Below are positions 9,803 to 19,387 of a stretch of DNA of 64,000 nt, piece after piece (within the stretch, counting starts at the first letter, position 1; the number at the start of each line of letters is the position of its first letter). The translations under genes and the position numbers were made by a program. The notes beneath the pieces are model-generated. The model was not told the origin of the DNA. It searched no databases and saw nothing but the letters and a program-made list of their open reading frames with translations. Source of the stretch: an uncultured Alphaproteobacteria bacterium (GTDB lineage: Bacteria; Pseudomonadota; Alphaproteobacteria; MPNO01; UBA2964); assembly GCA_943787225.1 (NCBI GenBank), contig CALSLP010000001.1, positions 776,964 through 840,963 on the forward strand. Direction: 5' to 3'.

Positions 9803-10162
9803 TTAATCAGCCAGTGCGGCCTGGGCCTGTTCGCAGATTGTCTTGAACGCTGCTGGTTCCCGGATCGCCAGGTCAGACAGGACCTTACGATCCAGCTCAA
9901 TACCAGCCCGGTTCAAACCATTCATCAGCCGTGAATACGTCAAGCCATGCAGACGGGCGCCGGCGTTGATCCGCTGAATCCACAAAGCGCGAAAGCTGCG
10001 CTTGCGATTGCGACGATCGCGATAGGCATATTGCAGCCCCTTCTCGACCTTTTCCTTGGCAATCCGAAAGGCGGTGCCGTTACGACCGCGATAGCCCTTG
10101 GCTAGCGCTAAAACTTTTTTGTGGCGGGCGTGCGCTGCAACGCCGCTTCTTGCACGAGACAT
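9803..10162 (-). CDS. rplT: 50S ribosomal protein L20
   Basis: The 119-residue protein matches L20 throughout, with the basic N-terminus ([20 protein letters not shown]) and the conserved [20 protein letters not shown] segment. L20 binds 23S rRNA early in assembly of the large subunit and, in several bacteria, represses the infC-rpmI-rplT operon. It follows rpmI by 23 bases in that conserved order. Confidence 0.98.
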   Translation of the reverse strand: MSRARSGVAAHARHKKVLALAKGYRGRNGTAFRIAKEKVEKGLQYAYRDRRNRKRSFRALWIQRINAGARLHGLTYSRLMNGLNRAGIELDRKVLSDLAIREPAAFKTICEQAQAALAD

Positions 10163-10185
10163 GTCGTTTCTCCGTTAGTGTCGGT

Positions 10186-10383
10186 TCAAAGATAAGGCAT
10201 ATATTGACGCACGAGCTTGGCATCCTGCGGCGCCAGAGTCGTGGTGCCACGGGCTTTGCGGCGCATCTTATATGACTTTTCTTCAAGGCAATGGCGCTTA
10301 TACGCAAAATTGCGTTTGACCTTGCCGGTACCGGTTTTGGAGAAGCGCTTCTTCGCGCTCGATTTGGTCTTCATCTTGGGCAT
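10186..10383 (-). CDS. rpmI: 50S ribosomal protein L35
   Basis: The start [20 protein letters not shown] is the invariant beginning of L35, so the ATG at 10383 is chosen over an in-frame ATG 36 bases upstream. The protein is 65 residues long and highly basic, normal for the family. It lies between infC and rplT in the conserved translation operon, with a 230-base gap to infC that is longer than usual. Confidence 0.97.
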   Translation of the reverse strand: MPKMKTKSSAKKRFSKTGTGKVKRNFAYKRHCLEEKSYKMRRKARGTTTLAPQDAKLVRQYMPYL

Positions 10384-10568
10384 TTCCAATATCCTTATAA
10401 TAGATCGGTTTTCGTTCAAACCGCCTCGGCATGCCCATCATCCTGCAACATATGCGATGCGGATAATTAGCCGGACGATCTGTTCCTGCACAAATCCATA
10501 CTCGAATCTGTTCAGGGCCGCGGTTTATAACGGTCCTGCGGCAATATTGCAAGTAGCTAGAACGGATA

Positions 10569-10592
10569 AAGGGCGAGCTGTTGCCCGCCCTT
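10569..10592 (-). terminator. Possible weak terminator or attenuator between infC and rpmI
   Basis: Directly after the infC stop a 7-bp perfect stem, AAGGGCG with CGCCCTT, encloses a 10-base loop. On the minus strand it is followed by TATCCGTT rather than a clean T-tract. It could cause partial termination or simply protect the 3' end of the infC message. Only the dyad itself is visible. Confidence 0.35.
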
Positions 10593-10613
10593 CAAATCAA
10601 CTTAACGCGTCCC

Positions 10614-11153
10614 TTAGCGCGGGACGAGCACCATCACCATTTGGCGACCTTCCATACGAGGGTATTGCTCTACCTTCGACTGCGCCTCGAGATCATCACG
10701 CACCCGGTTCAGCACGTTCATGCCGAGATCCTGATGGGCCATTTCACGGCCTCGGAAGCGCAAGGTAACCTTTACTTTGTCACCATCACCCAGAAACCGG
10801 TTCATCGCCCGCATTTTGACATCGTAATCATGCGAGTCGATGCCTGGGCGCATCTTGATCTCTTTGACCTCGATGGTTTTTTGTTTCTTACGGGCTTCCG
10901 CTTTGCGTTTCTGATCTTCGTATTTCAGCTTGCCGTAATCGAGCATTTTGCAGACCGGCGGGCTGGCATTGGAGGCCATCTCTACGAGGTCGAGACCTTC
11001 CGCTGCGGCTTTTGCAATGGCTTCGGCCGTTGGCACCACGCCAAGAACTTCGCCATCCGGGGCAACAAGCCGCACTTCAGGCACTTCGATCATCTCGTTG
11101 ATGCGCCGCGTATCCTTCTGGGGTTGCGGCTGCTGGTAAGGTCGTCTTGCGAT
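10614..11153 (-). CDS. infC: Translation initiation factor IF-3, AUC start codon
   Basis: IF3 homology continues upstream of the first in-frame ATG (11093). The frame reads back through [19 protein letters not shown], typical of alphaproteobacterial IF3, to an ATC codon at 11153-11151, preceded by AAGGAG at 8 bases. No ATG, GTG or TTG is available at that point. infC in E. coli uses AUU, which IF3 itself discriminates against; AUC here fits the same self-limiting circuit. The 179-residue product has the N-terminal domain, the lysine-rich linker and the C-terminal domain ([20 protein letters not shown]). It lies 50 bases after thrS. Confidence 0.93.
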   Translation of the reverse strand: MARRPYQQPQPQKDTRRINEMIEVPEVRLVAPDGEVLGVVPTAEAIAKAAAEGLDLVEMASNASPPVCKMLDYGKLKYEDQKRKAEARKKQKTIEVKEIKMRPGIDSHDYDVKMRAMNRFLGDGDKVKVTLRFRGREMAHQDLGMNVLNRVRDDLEAQSKVEQYPRMEGRQMVMVLVPR

Positions 11154-11203
11154 GGGCGTATCTCCTTCAATTATGGGTCCGCCGACCCTGAATACCTGCC
11201 GGA

Positions 11204-13177
11204 TTAACCGGCGGGCGGTGCGGATTCCTCGGTGAGTCTAGCAACCGCTTCGGTCAAGGCAAGGATTTCCTGATCCTTGCCCCCGAGGCGGCGAATGGCA
11301 ACCGTACGCTCTTCCAGCTCCTTGGCACCGACCACAAATATGGCCGGCACTTTGGCTAGGCTGTGTTCGCGTATCTTATAATTAATTTTCTCATTGCGCG
11401 CGTCGAGTTCAGCACGCAATCCGGCAGCGCGAAGCATTGCAACAACCTCTGCGCCATATTCATCGGCCGCGCTGGTGATCGTCGCGACGTTAATTTGCAC
11501 CGGCGCCAACCAAAGAGGCATCCGCCCGGCATAGTTTTCAATCAAAATGCCGATAAACCGCTCAAATGAGCCGAGAATAGCCCGATGCAGCATCACCGGA
11601 CGGTGTTTTTGGCCATCATCGGCGACGAACTCCGCATCCAGTCGTTCTGGCAGGACAAAATCGACCTGCAACGTGCCACATTGCCAGTCACGACCAATCG
11701 CGTCGCGCAATACAAACTCAAGCTTGGGACCGTAAAACGCGCCCTCGCCAGGGTTGAGGGTGTATTCCAGCCCGGCAGCATCAACCGCCGCTTTCAGGGC
11801 GCCCTCGGCCTTGTCCCAGACGCTGTCTTCCCCGGCCCGCACTTCAGGCCGATCAGAAAACTTGACCACAACTTCGGTAAAGCCGAAATCAGCATAAATC
11901 TTCAACAGCAGGTCACAGAATTCTTTGGTTTCCGCCGTCACCTGATCTTCTGTGCAGAAAATATGGGCATCATCCTGGGTAAACGCCCGTACCCGCATTA
12001 AACCATGCAACGCGCCGGACGGTTCATAGCGATGGCAGGAACCGAACTCCGCCATCCGCAAGGGCAGATCACGATAGCTTTTAATGCCCTGGCGGAAAAT
12101 CTGAACATGACCGGGGCAGTTCATCGGCTTGACGGCCAATGTCCGCTCGTCCTCGGTATCCGCCGTGAACATATGTTCGCGGAATTTTTCCCAGTGACCG
12201 GATTTTTCCCATAACGCCCGATCAAACAATGTCGGGGTTTTGACCTCTTGATAGCCCGCTTCATCGAGGCGCGCGCGCATATAATCTTCAATCGCGCGAT
12301 ACAGCGTCCAACCCTTGGGGTGCCAGAAAGCGGAACCAACGGCCTCTTCCTGGAAATGGAATAAATCCATCTCGCGTCCCAGGCGACGATGATCGCGTTT
12401 CTCCGCTTCTTCGAGCTGATGCAGATAGACGCGCAGTTCCTTGGGGTCCCGCCAGGCGGTGCCATAAATCCGCTGCAGCACCGCGTTGCGAGAATCACCG
12501 CGCCAATAAGCACCGGCGAGTTTTAAAAGCTTAAAGCCTTTTCCGACATGGCCAGTAGACGGCAAATGCGGCCCACGGCACAGGTCGAACCAGTCGCCCT
12601 GATGATACACCGACACATCTTCTTCGGCGGGCAGGCCCTCAATCAGCTGCGCCTTATACTTCTCACCCATGGACGAGAATTTTTCCATCGCCTCGTCGCG
12701 ATCCCAAACTTCGCGCACAAACGGCTCATCGGCCGCAATGATCTCCGCCATACAGGCTTCAATCTTTTCCAAATCTTCCGGGGTAAATGGTTCTTCGCGG
12801 GCAAAGTCATAATAAAAACCATGCTCGATCGAAGGTCCGATGGTGACCTGCGTACCGGGGTAGAGCTTCTGAACGGCCTGCGCCATAACATGCGCCGCAT
12901 CATGACGGATCAGCTCCAGCGCATGCTCATCTTTTCGTGTGACGATACTGATGTCGCAATCAGCCTCGATGAGACGAGCGAGATCACGGACCTCGCCGTC
13001 AATCACAACCGCGATGGCAGCCTTCGCCAGGCCAGGGCCTATGTCAGCTGCCAAATCGGCACCAGAAACCGGTCCATCAAATTTACGGACGCTACCGTCT
13101 GGCAGGGTAAGTGAGACGCCTTCTCCCGACGCGCCGGCGGCACGCGGAGCCTCTGCGCTGTCATTCGCAGTGCTCAT
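11204..13177 (-). CDS. thrS: Threonyl-tRNA synthetase
   Basis: The 657-residue protein is full length. It has a TGS domain (residues about 20-85), the editing domain with the [11 protein letters not shown] zinc-type histidines, the class II core with [14 protein letters not shown] (zinc-ligand Cys) and [13 protein letters not shown], and the C-terminal anticodon-binding domain ([17 protein letters not shown]). It charges tRNA-Thr and clears Ser-tRNA-Thr. It heads the minus-strand unit thrS-infC-rpmI-rplT-pheS-pheT. No leader structure controlling it could be recognised in the 90 bases upstream. Confidence 0.98.
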   Translation of the reverse strand: MSTANDSAEAPRAAGASGEGVSLTLPDGSVRKFDGPVSGADLAADIGPGLAKAAIAVVIDGEVRDLARLIEADCDISIVTRKDEHALELIRHDAAHVMAQAVQKLYPGTQVTIGPSIEHGFYYDFAREEPFTPEDLEKIEACMAEIIAADEPFVREVWDRDEAMEKFSSMGEKYKAQLIEGLPAEEDVSVYHQGDWFDLCRGPHLPSTGHVGKGFKLLKLAGAYWRGDSRNAVLQRIYGTAWRDPKELRVYLHQLEEAEKRDHRRLGREMDLFHFQEEAVGSAFWHPKGWTLYRAIEDYMRARLDEAGYQEVKTPTLFDRALWEKSGHWEKFREHMFTADTEDERTLAVKPMNCPGHVQIFRQGIKSYRDLPLRMAEFGSCHRYEPSGALHGLMRVRAFTQDDAHIFCTEDQVTAETKEFCDLLLKIYADFGFTEVVVKFSDRPEVRAGEDSVWDKAEGALKAAVDAAGLEYTLNPGEGAFYGPKLEFVLRDAIGRDWQCGTLQVDFVLPERLDAEFVADDGQKHRPVMLHRAILGSFERFIGILIENYAGRMPLWLAPVQINVATITSAADEYGAEVVAMLRAAGLRAELDARNEKINYKIREHSLAKVPAIFVVGAKELEERTVAIRRLGGKDQEILALTEAVARLTEESAPPAG

Positions 13178-13266
13178 GAGAATCTTATCATTTGGCGTTC
13201 ATTCAGGTGATCGCACCCATTATTAAAATACAAGATATTCCACAGACAGACATAGCAAGCAGCCAT

Positions 13267-14202
13267 TTAACGCAATCTTAACGCTGCGGCAACTGATTCA
13301 ACAGAAAGATCGGCAAGATTATCACGCTGCAGAACCTCGACTTCCGTTCCGCGCGGCGCGGTCAGGGAGGGATCAGAGGCAGCGGAAAACAGGACGACCG
13401 TGGGACAACCGGCGGCAGCCGCCATATGAATGGGTCCTGTATCATTTCCAACAGCCCCGGCGGCCTCCTGCGCGAGCACAGCGATATCCGCCAAATCGGT
13501 TTGGCCACACAGGTCTTTCGCAGACGGACAGGCAGATATTATTTCCTGCGCCAAGGACGCCTCAGCCCCTGACCCAAGGACAACCGGCTGCAAGCCCTGA
13601 CCAGCCAGACTCTGCGCCAGGTCTGCATAATGCGCTGCGGGCCAGCGTTTGGCGAGCCGATGCGCCGCACCACCCGGCACCAACAACACAAAGTGTTCTT
13701 CAAGATCAAACCGGGCCGTATCCGCAGCAACCCAGGACAGATCAGCCGGCGGGACCGACGGGATACCCGCCATCGCCAGCTGTTCATCCTGACGCTCAAT
13801 CGAATGCATAAAATCGCGGTCGGGATTGGCATGCGGATGCGAACAGCCGCGCGCGATACCGGACCATTCCGGTCGTCGTTGCGATCCAAATAATCTGAAA
13901 TACCAGCCGCTGCGATCAGAGGTTTGCAAATCATAGACGCGGCTAAAGTCGCCCTGTCGCAGACGCGATTTTAGATTCAACCAATCCGAGACCTGCAATA
14001 ATGACGGCCTGGTGTCCGTCCAGATTTCGTCGAAATATCCACTCGGTTCGAGAAAACCCTTAAAGGCCGGCGTCGTCAGGAGGATGATTCTGGCATCCGG
14101 GTGATGCTGCCGAATGGCCGCAAAGGGGCCAAGCGCCAGAACGATGTCGCCCAGCGCGCTGAGCTTTATGACCAGAATGTTTTGCTGCGGATCATCCACC
14201 AT
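13267..14202 (-). CDS. Glycosyltransferase family 9 (heptosyltransferase-like)
   Basis: The 311-residue protein begins with the family-9 signature ILVIKLSALGDIVLALGPF and ends with NDTGPIHMAAAAGCPTVVLF, the nucleotide-sugar-binding segment of ADP-heptose:LPS heptosyltransferases. Such enzymes add heptose to the lipopolysaccharide inner core at the cytoplasmic face of the inner membrane. It overlaps the upstream family-4 glycosyltransferase by 11 bases, so the pair is an operon and probably acts on the same glycan. Which heptose it transfers cannot be told from sequence. Confidence 0.88.
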   Translation of the reverse strand: MVDDPQQNILVIKLSALGDIVLALGPFAAIRQHHPDARIILLTTPAFKGFLEPSGYFDEIWTDTRPSLLQVSDWLNLKSRLRQGDFSRVYDLQTSDRSGWYFRLFGSQRRPEWSGIARGCSHPHANPDRDFMHSIERQDEQLAMAGIPSVPPADLSWVAADTARFDLEEHFVLLVPGGAAHRLAKRWPAAHYADLAQSLAGQGLQPVVLGSGAEASLAQEIISACPSAKDLCGQTDLADIAVLAQEAAGAVGNDTGPIHMAAAAGCPTVVLFSAASDPSLTAPRGTEVEVLQRDNLADLSVESVAAALRLR

Positions 14203-15400
14203 GACCAGGCTGGTCCGATAATAACTCCTGATAAACCGTCATGGTGCGCTCGCCCATCAAATCCTTGGTATAGTTCTCGCGGACATTGGCAATGCCCCGG
14301 CGCGCAATAACGTCCCGCGTATTGCTATCAATCGATAGAGCCTCGCGTATTACCTTGACCAAAGCACTGGCATCATCGGGTGGCACCAACCAGCCATTCT
14401 CGCCATGCGTTATGGTTTCGCGGGCAGCGCCATGATCCGTCGCAATAACCAGACGTCCCATTGCCTGCGCCTCAACAATCACCCGTCCAAACGCCTCCGC
14501 GTCGGTTGAAGCGGACACCACCAAATCAGCCAACATAAAGGCCGCCGGCATATCGCGGCAGTCCCCCGGCAAATGAACCACCGATTCCAGACCGAGACGG
14601 ACAATGTCTGCCTGTAATTCTTTGACATAAGCCTCGCGGCCCTGATCACTGCCGACCATGATGCAGCGCAGACCCTCGCGATTCTCAAGACGGCTCAACG
14701 CCTCGAGCATAACCTTATGGCCCTTCCAGCGGGTCAGACGGCCGGGCAACATCACAACTGTCGCGTCATCAGGGACCCGCCACGCTTCAGAAAGTTGAAT
14801 GACTCGCTCCGGGCTGACGGCGGCAGGATTAAATAATTTGATATCCGCACCACGCGGCACGACCCGCACCTTGTCAGCTGGCACGCCATAGCGGTCACAG
14901 ATCTGGTCACCGATAAACTGTGATATCGCGATAACCAGATCACCGCGGGCCATCACAGAGTTATAGAATTTCTTGGGCGGGTTCCCGGCATTGTAATTGC
15001 CGTGAAACGTCGTGATAAACTTCACGCCGGTTTTCCGGGCCGCACCGAGCGCACTCCACGCCGGCATCCGACTCCGCGCATGCAGGATATCGACCTCATG
15101 TTCCTTAATCAGCCGGACCAAACGGCTAATATTGCGGTAGGCGGTTATCGGGTTCTTGCTATCGGCCGGAAACTGAATATGCAATCCCCCGGCGCGTTCA
15201 ACCTCATGCATCATCGGCCCGCCGCTCGACACAACAATGGCGCGCCAGCCTGCGGCGGTCAGCGCCTGCGTGACATCAATCGCGCCACGCTCGACGCCGC
15301 CAGTGACCAGCGATGGCAAAATTTGCATAACGACAGGGGACTCTTTGTTAGAAGATATCCCGGTGCTAGATTGAGGTGTGGCAGACTCCATATCCTTCAC
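14192..15400 (-). CDS. Glycosyltransferase family 4
   Basis: The roughly 400-residue protein is a GT-B fold retaining glycosyltransferase. The acceptor side has VTGGVERGAIDVTQ, and the donor side has VVMLPGRLTRWKGHKVMLEA and the EX7E-type motif EAFGRVIVEAQAMG. It likely extends a surface glycan, probably lipopolysaccharide, together with the overlapping family-9 enzyme. The start could be GTG at 15400 or ATG at 15391; AAGGAT precedes the ATG too closely to decide. The gene is divergent from the alpha/beta hydrolase across about 26 bases, so their promoters must be compact or overlapping. Confidence 0.9.
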   Translation of the reverse strand: MKDMESATPQSSTGISSNKESPVVMQILPSLVTGGVERGAIDVTQALTAAGWRAIVVSSGGPMMHEVERAGGLHIQFPADSKNPITAYRNISRLVRLIKEHEVDILHARSRMPAWSALGAARKTGVKFITTFHGNYNAGNPPKKFYNSVMARGDLVIAISQFIGDQICDRYGVPADKVRVVPRGADIKLFNPAAVSPERVIQLSEAWRVPDDATVVMLPGRLTRWKGHKVMLEALSRLENREGLRCIMVGSDQGREAYVKELQADIVRLGLESVVHLPGDCRDMPAAFMLADLVVSASTDAEAFGRVIVEAQAMGRLVIATDHGAARETITHGENGWLVPPDDASALVKVIREALSIDSNTRDVIARRGIANVRENYTKDLMGERTMTVYQELLSDQPGHGG

Positions 15401-15426
15401 TTACCGCCGGACCAGTAGGGCACGCA

Positions 15427-16191
15427 ATGGCAAATACTCCAAAAATGTTTACACGCGACAATGGCGCAGCGATTGCCTATCACAAATCGGAAGGGGATGG
15501 ACCCAGCAATAGACCCGGCGTCGTCTTTCTCGGCGGCTTTATGTCGGACATGGAGGGCACCAAGGCAGTGGCCCTCGAAGCGCATTGTCAGCAACAGGGA
15601 CGCGCCTATTTACGGTTCGATTATCAAGGCCATGGCCAGTCTTCGGGAGAATTCACTGAGGGAACAATTGGCCAATGGTCGGATGACGCTATCGACGTTC
15701 TCGACGCCCTCACGGAAGGCCCGCAAATACTCGTCGGGTCCTCAATGGGCGGCTGGATCATGCTGCTCGCCGCCCTCTCCCGACCAGAGCGTGTCGCCGG
15801 GTTGGTGGGTATTGCCGCCGCACCCGATTTCACCGAAGCGCTGATGTGGAAAGGCTTTTCCAGCGAGATTCGCGAAACGCTGCAACGAGACAGGGTCTAT
15901 TACGCGCCGTCAGAATATGCCGACCAGCCCTATGCCATTACGATGGAATTGATCGAAGACGGCCGGACCCAACTGTTACTCGACAAGGCAATCGATTTTG
16001 ACGGCCCAGTTCATCTATTCCAGGGCATCGTTGATGACGCCGTGCCATGGGAACACGCGCTGACAATTTCACGCCAACTGACGAGCAATAATGTGACCAC
16101 CACGCTGATCAAGGACGGTGATCATCGCCTGTCGCGAGAAGAAGACCTGTCAAAGATATTTGCGGCGGTCGACCGGTTGACCAGCCACTAA
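15427..16191 (+). CDS. Alpha/beta hydrolase (ABHD10-like)
   Basis: The start is placed at ATG 15427 (MANTPKMFTRDN), because the upstream in-frame extension overlaps the promoter space of the divergent gene. The 254-residue protein has an oxyanion region FLGGFMSDMEG, the nucleophile elbow GSSMGGW (Ser at about 103) and a C-terminal His in GDHRLSRE. This is the set found in ABHD10-type thioesterases and carboxylesterases. It is probably cytoplasmic and its substrate is unknown. It converges with the epimerase-like gene and the two stops overlap. Confidence 0.85.
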   Translation: MANTPKMFTRDNGAAIAYHKSEGDGPSNRPGVVFLGGFMSDMEGTKAVALEAHCQQQGRAYLRFDYQGHGQSSGEFTEGTIGQWSDDAIDVLDALTEGPQILVGSSMGGWIMLLAALSRPERVAGLVGIAAAPDFTEALMWKGFSSEIRETLQRDRVYYAPSEYADQPYAITMELIEDGRTQLLLDKAIDFDGPVHLFQGIVDDAVPWEHALTISRQLTSNNVTTTLIKDGDHRLSREEDLSKIFAAVDRLTSH

Positions 16192-17057
16192 TCAGCACTC
16201 TCCGCCAAAATCGCCTCAAGCCCGGCGCGGTAATCCGGATAGGCCAGTGTCACCCCAAGCGCCGATTTAATGAGCTGGTTATCGATCCGTCGGTTATCGG
16301 CATAGAAACTGCGTGCCATCTCGCTAAGCCCGGCACCATCAAACGGCATGGCGGGGGGTGGTTCGACACCCAGTAACTCCGCGGCATACTCGATCACGTC
16401 GGAACTCATCGCTGGCTCGTCATCACACACATTGTAGATCGAGCCCGGACGGGCCCGCGCGATTGATGCTTCGAGGACTGTGACGATGTCATCAACATGA
16501 ATCCGTGAGAACAGATGGCCTGGCTTTAGAATACGTCTCGCCCGGCCGGATCGGAGCTGGTCGACGGCGCTACGTCCGGGACCATAGATACCCGCCAGCC
16601 GAAAGACATGAACTGGCAGGTCGATGGTCGACACATTGTTAAGCCAAGACTCTTCCGACTCAATCCGTCTGATGCCGCGCGCTGTCGTCGCCCGCAAGGG
16701 AGCGTTTTCATCAACAAGCTTACCACCAGTATCGCCATAGACACTGGTCGCCGATAGATAGCCGATCCATTGAAGGGAATTCATTGCCGCCAGATCATCG
16801 CGATGTAAATTAAGCACGGGGTCACCGGCTTCACCCGGTGGCGCCGACAGCAAAATATGGGTGGCCTTCTGCAGCGGGTTCAAATCGGCAAGCAATGAGG
16901 TTCCATCGAATGTCTGGCAATCAATGCCCTCAGCCATTAACGCCGCGCATTTTTCTGCGCTACGCGCCGTTGCCGAAACCGACCAGCCCGCCGCGTGCAA
17001 TTTCGACGCCAAACGCCGCGCGGTGAATCCAAAACCAAAGCAGAAAAGATGAGACAT
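16188..17057 (-). CDS. SDR/NAD-dependent epimerase-like protein (YeeZ-like)
   Basis: The 289-residue protein starts with a degenerate dinucleotide loop, FCFGFGFTARRLASKL, as in YeeZ-like atypical extended SDRs. It has IGYLSATSVYGDTGGKLVDE, a Ser/Tyr-bearing active-site region, and later VFRLAGIYGPGRSAVDQL. A sugar- or nucleotide-modifying role is possible but unproven. It overlaps the convergent hydrolase gene by four bases and is divergent from the TPR gene across 64 bases. Confidence 0.8.
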   Translation of the reverse strand: MSHLFCFGFGFTARRLASKLHAAGWSVSATARSAEKCAALMAEGIDCQTFDGTSLLADLNPLQKATHILLSAPPGEAGDPVLNLHRDDLAAMNSLQWIGYLSATSVYGDTGGKLVDENAPLRATTARGIRRIESEESWLNNVSTIDLPVHVFRLAGIYGPGRSAVDQLRSGRARRILKPGHLFSRIHVDDIVTVLEASIARARPGSIYNVCDDEPAMSSDVIEYAAELLGVEPPPAMPFDGAGLSEMARSFYADNRRIDNQLIKSALGVTLAYPDYRAGLEAILAESAD

Positions 17058-17121
17058 GATCGTATCAGGGGCCTATATCGATAGAACGACTTATATTCTT
17101 CCACTGTAACGGTTTGCGCCG

Positions 17122-17913
17122 ATGGCAAACAGCACCCAGCGAACGATAATGCTTCTCAGCGTAATTTTGTTGGCTGGCGCCGTCACGTCACCGGCGAGCC
17201 ATGCCCAAAGCAGGCACATCCTGACACCCAAGAGTACCGCGGCACGGGAATATGCCGCCTGCATGGCGATCGCGCGATCCAATCCCAAGGCCGCTCATGA
17301 ATCGGCGCTTGCCTGGCGTAAAAAGGGCGGCGGCGATGCGGCGATCCATTGCATTGCCGTCGCGCTGCTCGGCATGGGGCAGTACAGCCAGGCCGCGCGG
17401 ATGATGGAAGAGCTTGCCGATCAGCCAAACCCCGGGCGTTCCGACCTGCGCGCCGGGCTTTACGGCCAATCTGCCAATGCCTGGAATATCGCCGGTCGGC
17501 CACAAACCGCCGTCAGGTTGCTGACCAAAGCGATCACATTACAGCCCGAAAATCTTGATCTCCTGATTGATCGCAGCATCGCCCATGCCGGGCTCGGGCA
17601 ATACTGGCAATCGCTCGATGATCTCAACGTCGTCGTTACAAAAGAGCCGGATAATGTCGACGCTCTGATCTTTCGGGCCAGCGCCTGGCGTAAAGTCGGC
17701 ACGCTCGATCTCGCCGAACAGGACATCATCACAGCCCTAGCACTCAAGCCTGACGATCCCGACGGGCTACTAGAACGCGGGCTGATCCGTAAAACCCAGG
17801 GCGCGATTACCGCCGCCCGCAAAGATTGGCTCAGGGTGCTGGAAATCTCTGTCAAAGGCCCCCTGACCGAAGCCGCACAACGCAATCTCGAGACAATCGA
17901 CGTCAGGCAGTAG
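17122..17913 (+). CDS. Exported tetratricopeptide-repeat protein
   Basis: The 263-residue protein has an N-terminal signal peptide (LSVILLAGAVTSPASHAQS, cleavage probably after SHA at about residue 28). The rest is helical repeats of TPR type, for example RQAAVRLLTKAITLQPENLD-like and YWQSLDDLNVVVTKEPDNVD units at roughly 34-residue spacing. TPR proteins act as protein-binding scaffolds, here in the periplasm. It contains a short cysteine pair but no enzyme motif. It converges with the MscS-family gene. Confidence 0.8.
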   Translation: MANSTQRTIMLLSVILLAGAVTSPASHAQSRHILTPKSTAAREYAACMAIARSNPKAAHESALAWRKKGGGDAAIHCIAVALLGMGQYSQAARMMEELADQPNPGRSDLRAGLYGQSANAWNIAGRPQTAVRLLTKAITLQPENLDLLIDRSIAHAGLGQYWQSLDDLNVVVTKEPDNVDALIFRASAWRKVGTLDLAEQDIITALALKPDDPDGLLERGLIRKTQGAITAARKDWLRVLEISVKGPLTEAAQRNLETIDVRQ

Positions 17914-17942
17914 CGCCTGCCTGCATCCGCTGCCGTCGGTGA

Positions 17943-19238
17943 TTATTTTTCCTGGCGTAAACTGACTTCGCGTTGCGGGAACGGAATCTGGATGCCGTTC
18001 TCCTTGAGGGCCGTCCAGATCATCAAGAGGAGATCGGCGCCAACGCGGTTCGGACCATCATCAATACCCTCCATCCAGAACTCCACGAGGATTTCAATGC
18101 CGGAATCGGCGAACTTGGAAATTTCCGCGTCGGGGCGGAGCTCAATCGGCAATTCATCGCCGCTCAAAACCTGAGGGTGACTGGCAATGACTTCCCGCAG
18201 GATTGGGAACATTTTTTCAAGGTCGGTTTTATAGGCGACCTGAAAATTGATCGGATAGCGCTGCAGCTTGTTATCGTGGGTCCAGTTGGTGAACGTCGTC
18301 GTAATAAACTTCTCATTCGGCACCATGATGTCTTTACCGTCAAAGGTCTCGAGCGTTGCTGAACGCATGTTCAGCTCCCGCAACATACCTTTACGGCCGT
18401 CTTCCAGCTGGATGTAATCTCCAATCGCGATGCTGCGATCCAGCAGGATGATGATCCCAGAGATAAAGTTTGACGCGATCTGCTGCAGACCAAAGCCAAG
18501 CCCTACACCCAGCGCACCGCCAAAGACCGCCAAGGCCGTCAGATCGACTCCCATCACATTCAGCAATAGCAGGAAGATCACGACAAACAGGCCGATCTCA
18601 AACAGTTTGGCGATGACTTCACGGGTCCCGAGTTCGAGACTTTCCTGAGAACGGATGACGCGTTTCCCGGTGACGTTGGATAATCGGCCAAACCAGAACA
18701 AAACAAAGCCAAACAGGAGTGTGCGTATCACCGCATAAAGACTGACCTCAATGTTCCCAATTTTAACGGTCATACCTTCCAGATGCAGGATGACATCGTC
18801 CAGCCAACCCACACTGTATAACAGCGCTATCGGGACCCCGACCCATTTGAGAAGGGCGATTAACGTCTCATTCTTCAAAAAATGCTTGGCAAGGCTATAG
18901 GCGACAAAAATGAACACCAGCCCCTGCGCGGCCTTAACCAACCACCCTTTGCCAATAACGTCCGTGCTAATGGCGACGGCGATGCCGAGAGCAATGGCGA
19001 AGGAAACTGGTAAAACGAGCACGGCTGAGCGATGCAGGGCTGACCTCAGATCGAGGAGCACACCCGCTTCCGGCGGGTCCCGGAAGACGCTTACGCGTTT
19101 CACAATGGCGGCCGCCATGATCCAACCGAGAAAAAGCGCCAGAATCACAACGCCAATCTGGAGATAAAACTCGGGGCTGGAAAACTCCAGTTTTGTCCCC
19201 CGCCATATCATCTCTAACTGATCAATCAACCAAGTCAT
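17943..19238 (-). CDS. MscS-family mechanosensitive channel
   Basis: The 431-residue inner-membrane protein has several N-terminal membrane helices and then the MscS pore helix and beta domain: AVFGGALGVGLGFGLQQIAS, NFISGIIILLDRSIAIGDYI and TFDGKDIMVPNEKFITTTFT. The Gly/Ala-rich pore helix is intact. These channels release solutes on hypo-osmotic shock. It is longer than E. coli MscS by about 145 residues, all at the N-terminus, as in the larger MscS-like channels. It stands alone on the minus strand. Confidence 0.92.
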   Translation of the reverse strand: MTWLIDQLEMIWRGTKLEFSSPEFYLQIGVVILALFLGWIMAAAIVKRVSVFRDPPEAGVLLDLRSALHRSAVLVLPVSFAIALGIAVAISTDVIGKGWLVKAAQGLVFIFVAYSLAKHFLKNETLIALLKWVGVPIALLYSVGWLDDVILHLEGMTVKIGNIEVSLYAVIRTLLFGFVLFWFGRLSNVTGKRVIRSQESLELGTREVIAKLFEIGLFVVIFLLLLNVMGVDLTALAVFGGALGVGLGFGLQQIASNFISGIIILLDRSIAIGDYIQLEDGRKGMLRELNMRSATLETFDGKDIMVPNEKFITTTFTNWTHDNKLQRYPINFQVAYKTDLEKMFPILREVIASHPQVLSGDELPIELRPDAEISKFADSGIEILVEFWMEGIDDGPNRVGADLLLMIWTALKENGIQIPFPQREVSLRQEK

Positions 19239-19387
19239 TAGGTATGATCCCCCCCCTCTCTTGTGCTGTCTTCACTATAGCGCTCCGCCAGCAATAGCGA
19301 TCCCAAAAAATGTCCACCCCTCATGTTGCATCTATAATTAGGGCACCACGTTGACCCGGAGCCACAATATGCGCGACCATCCGCTCC

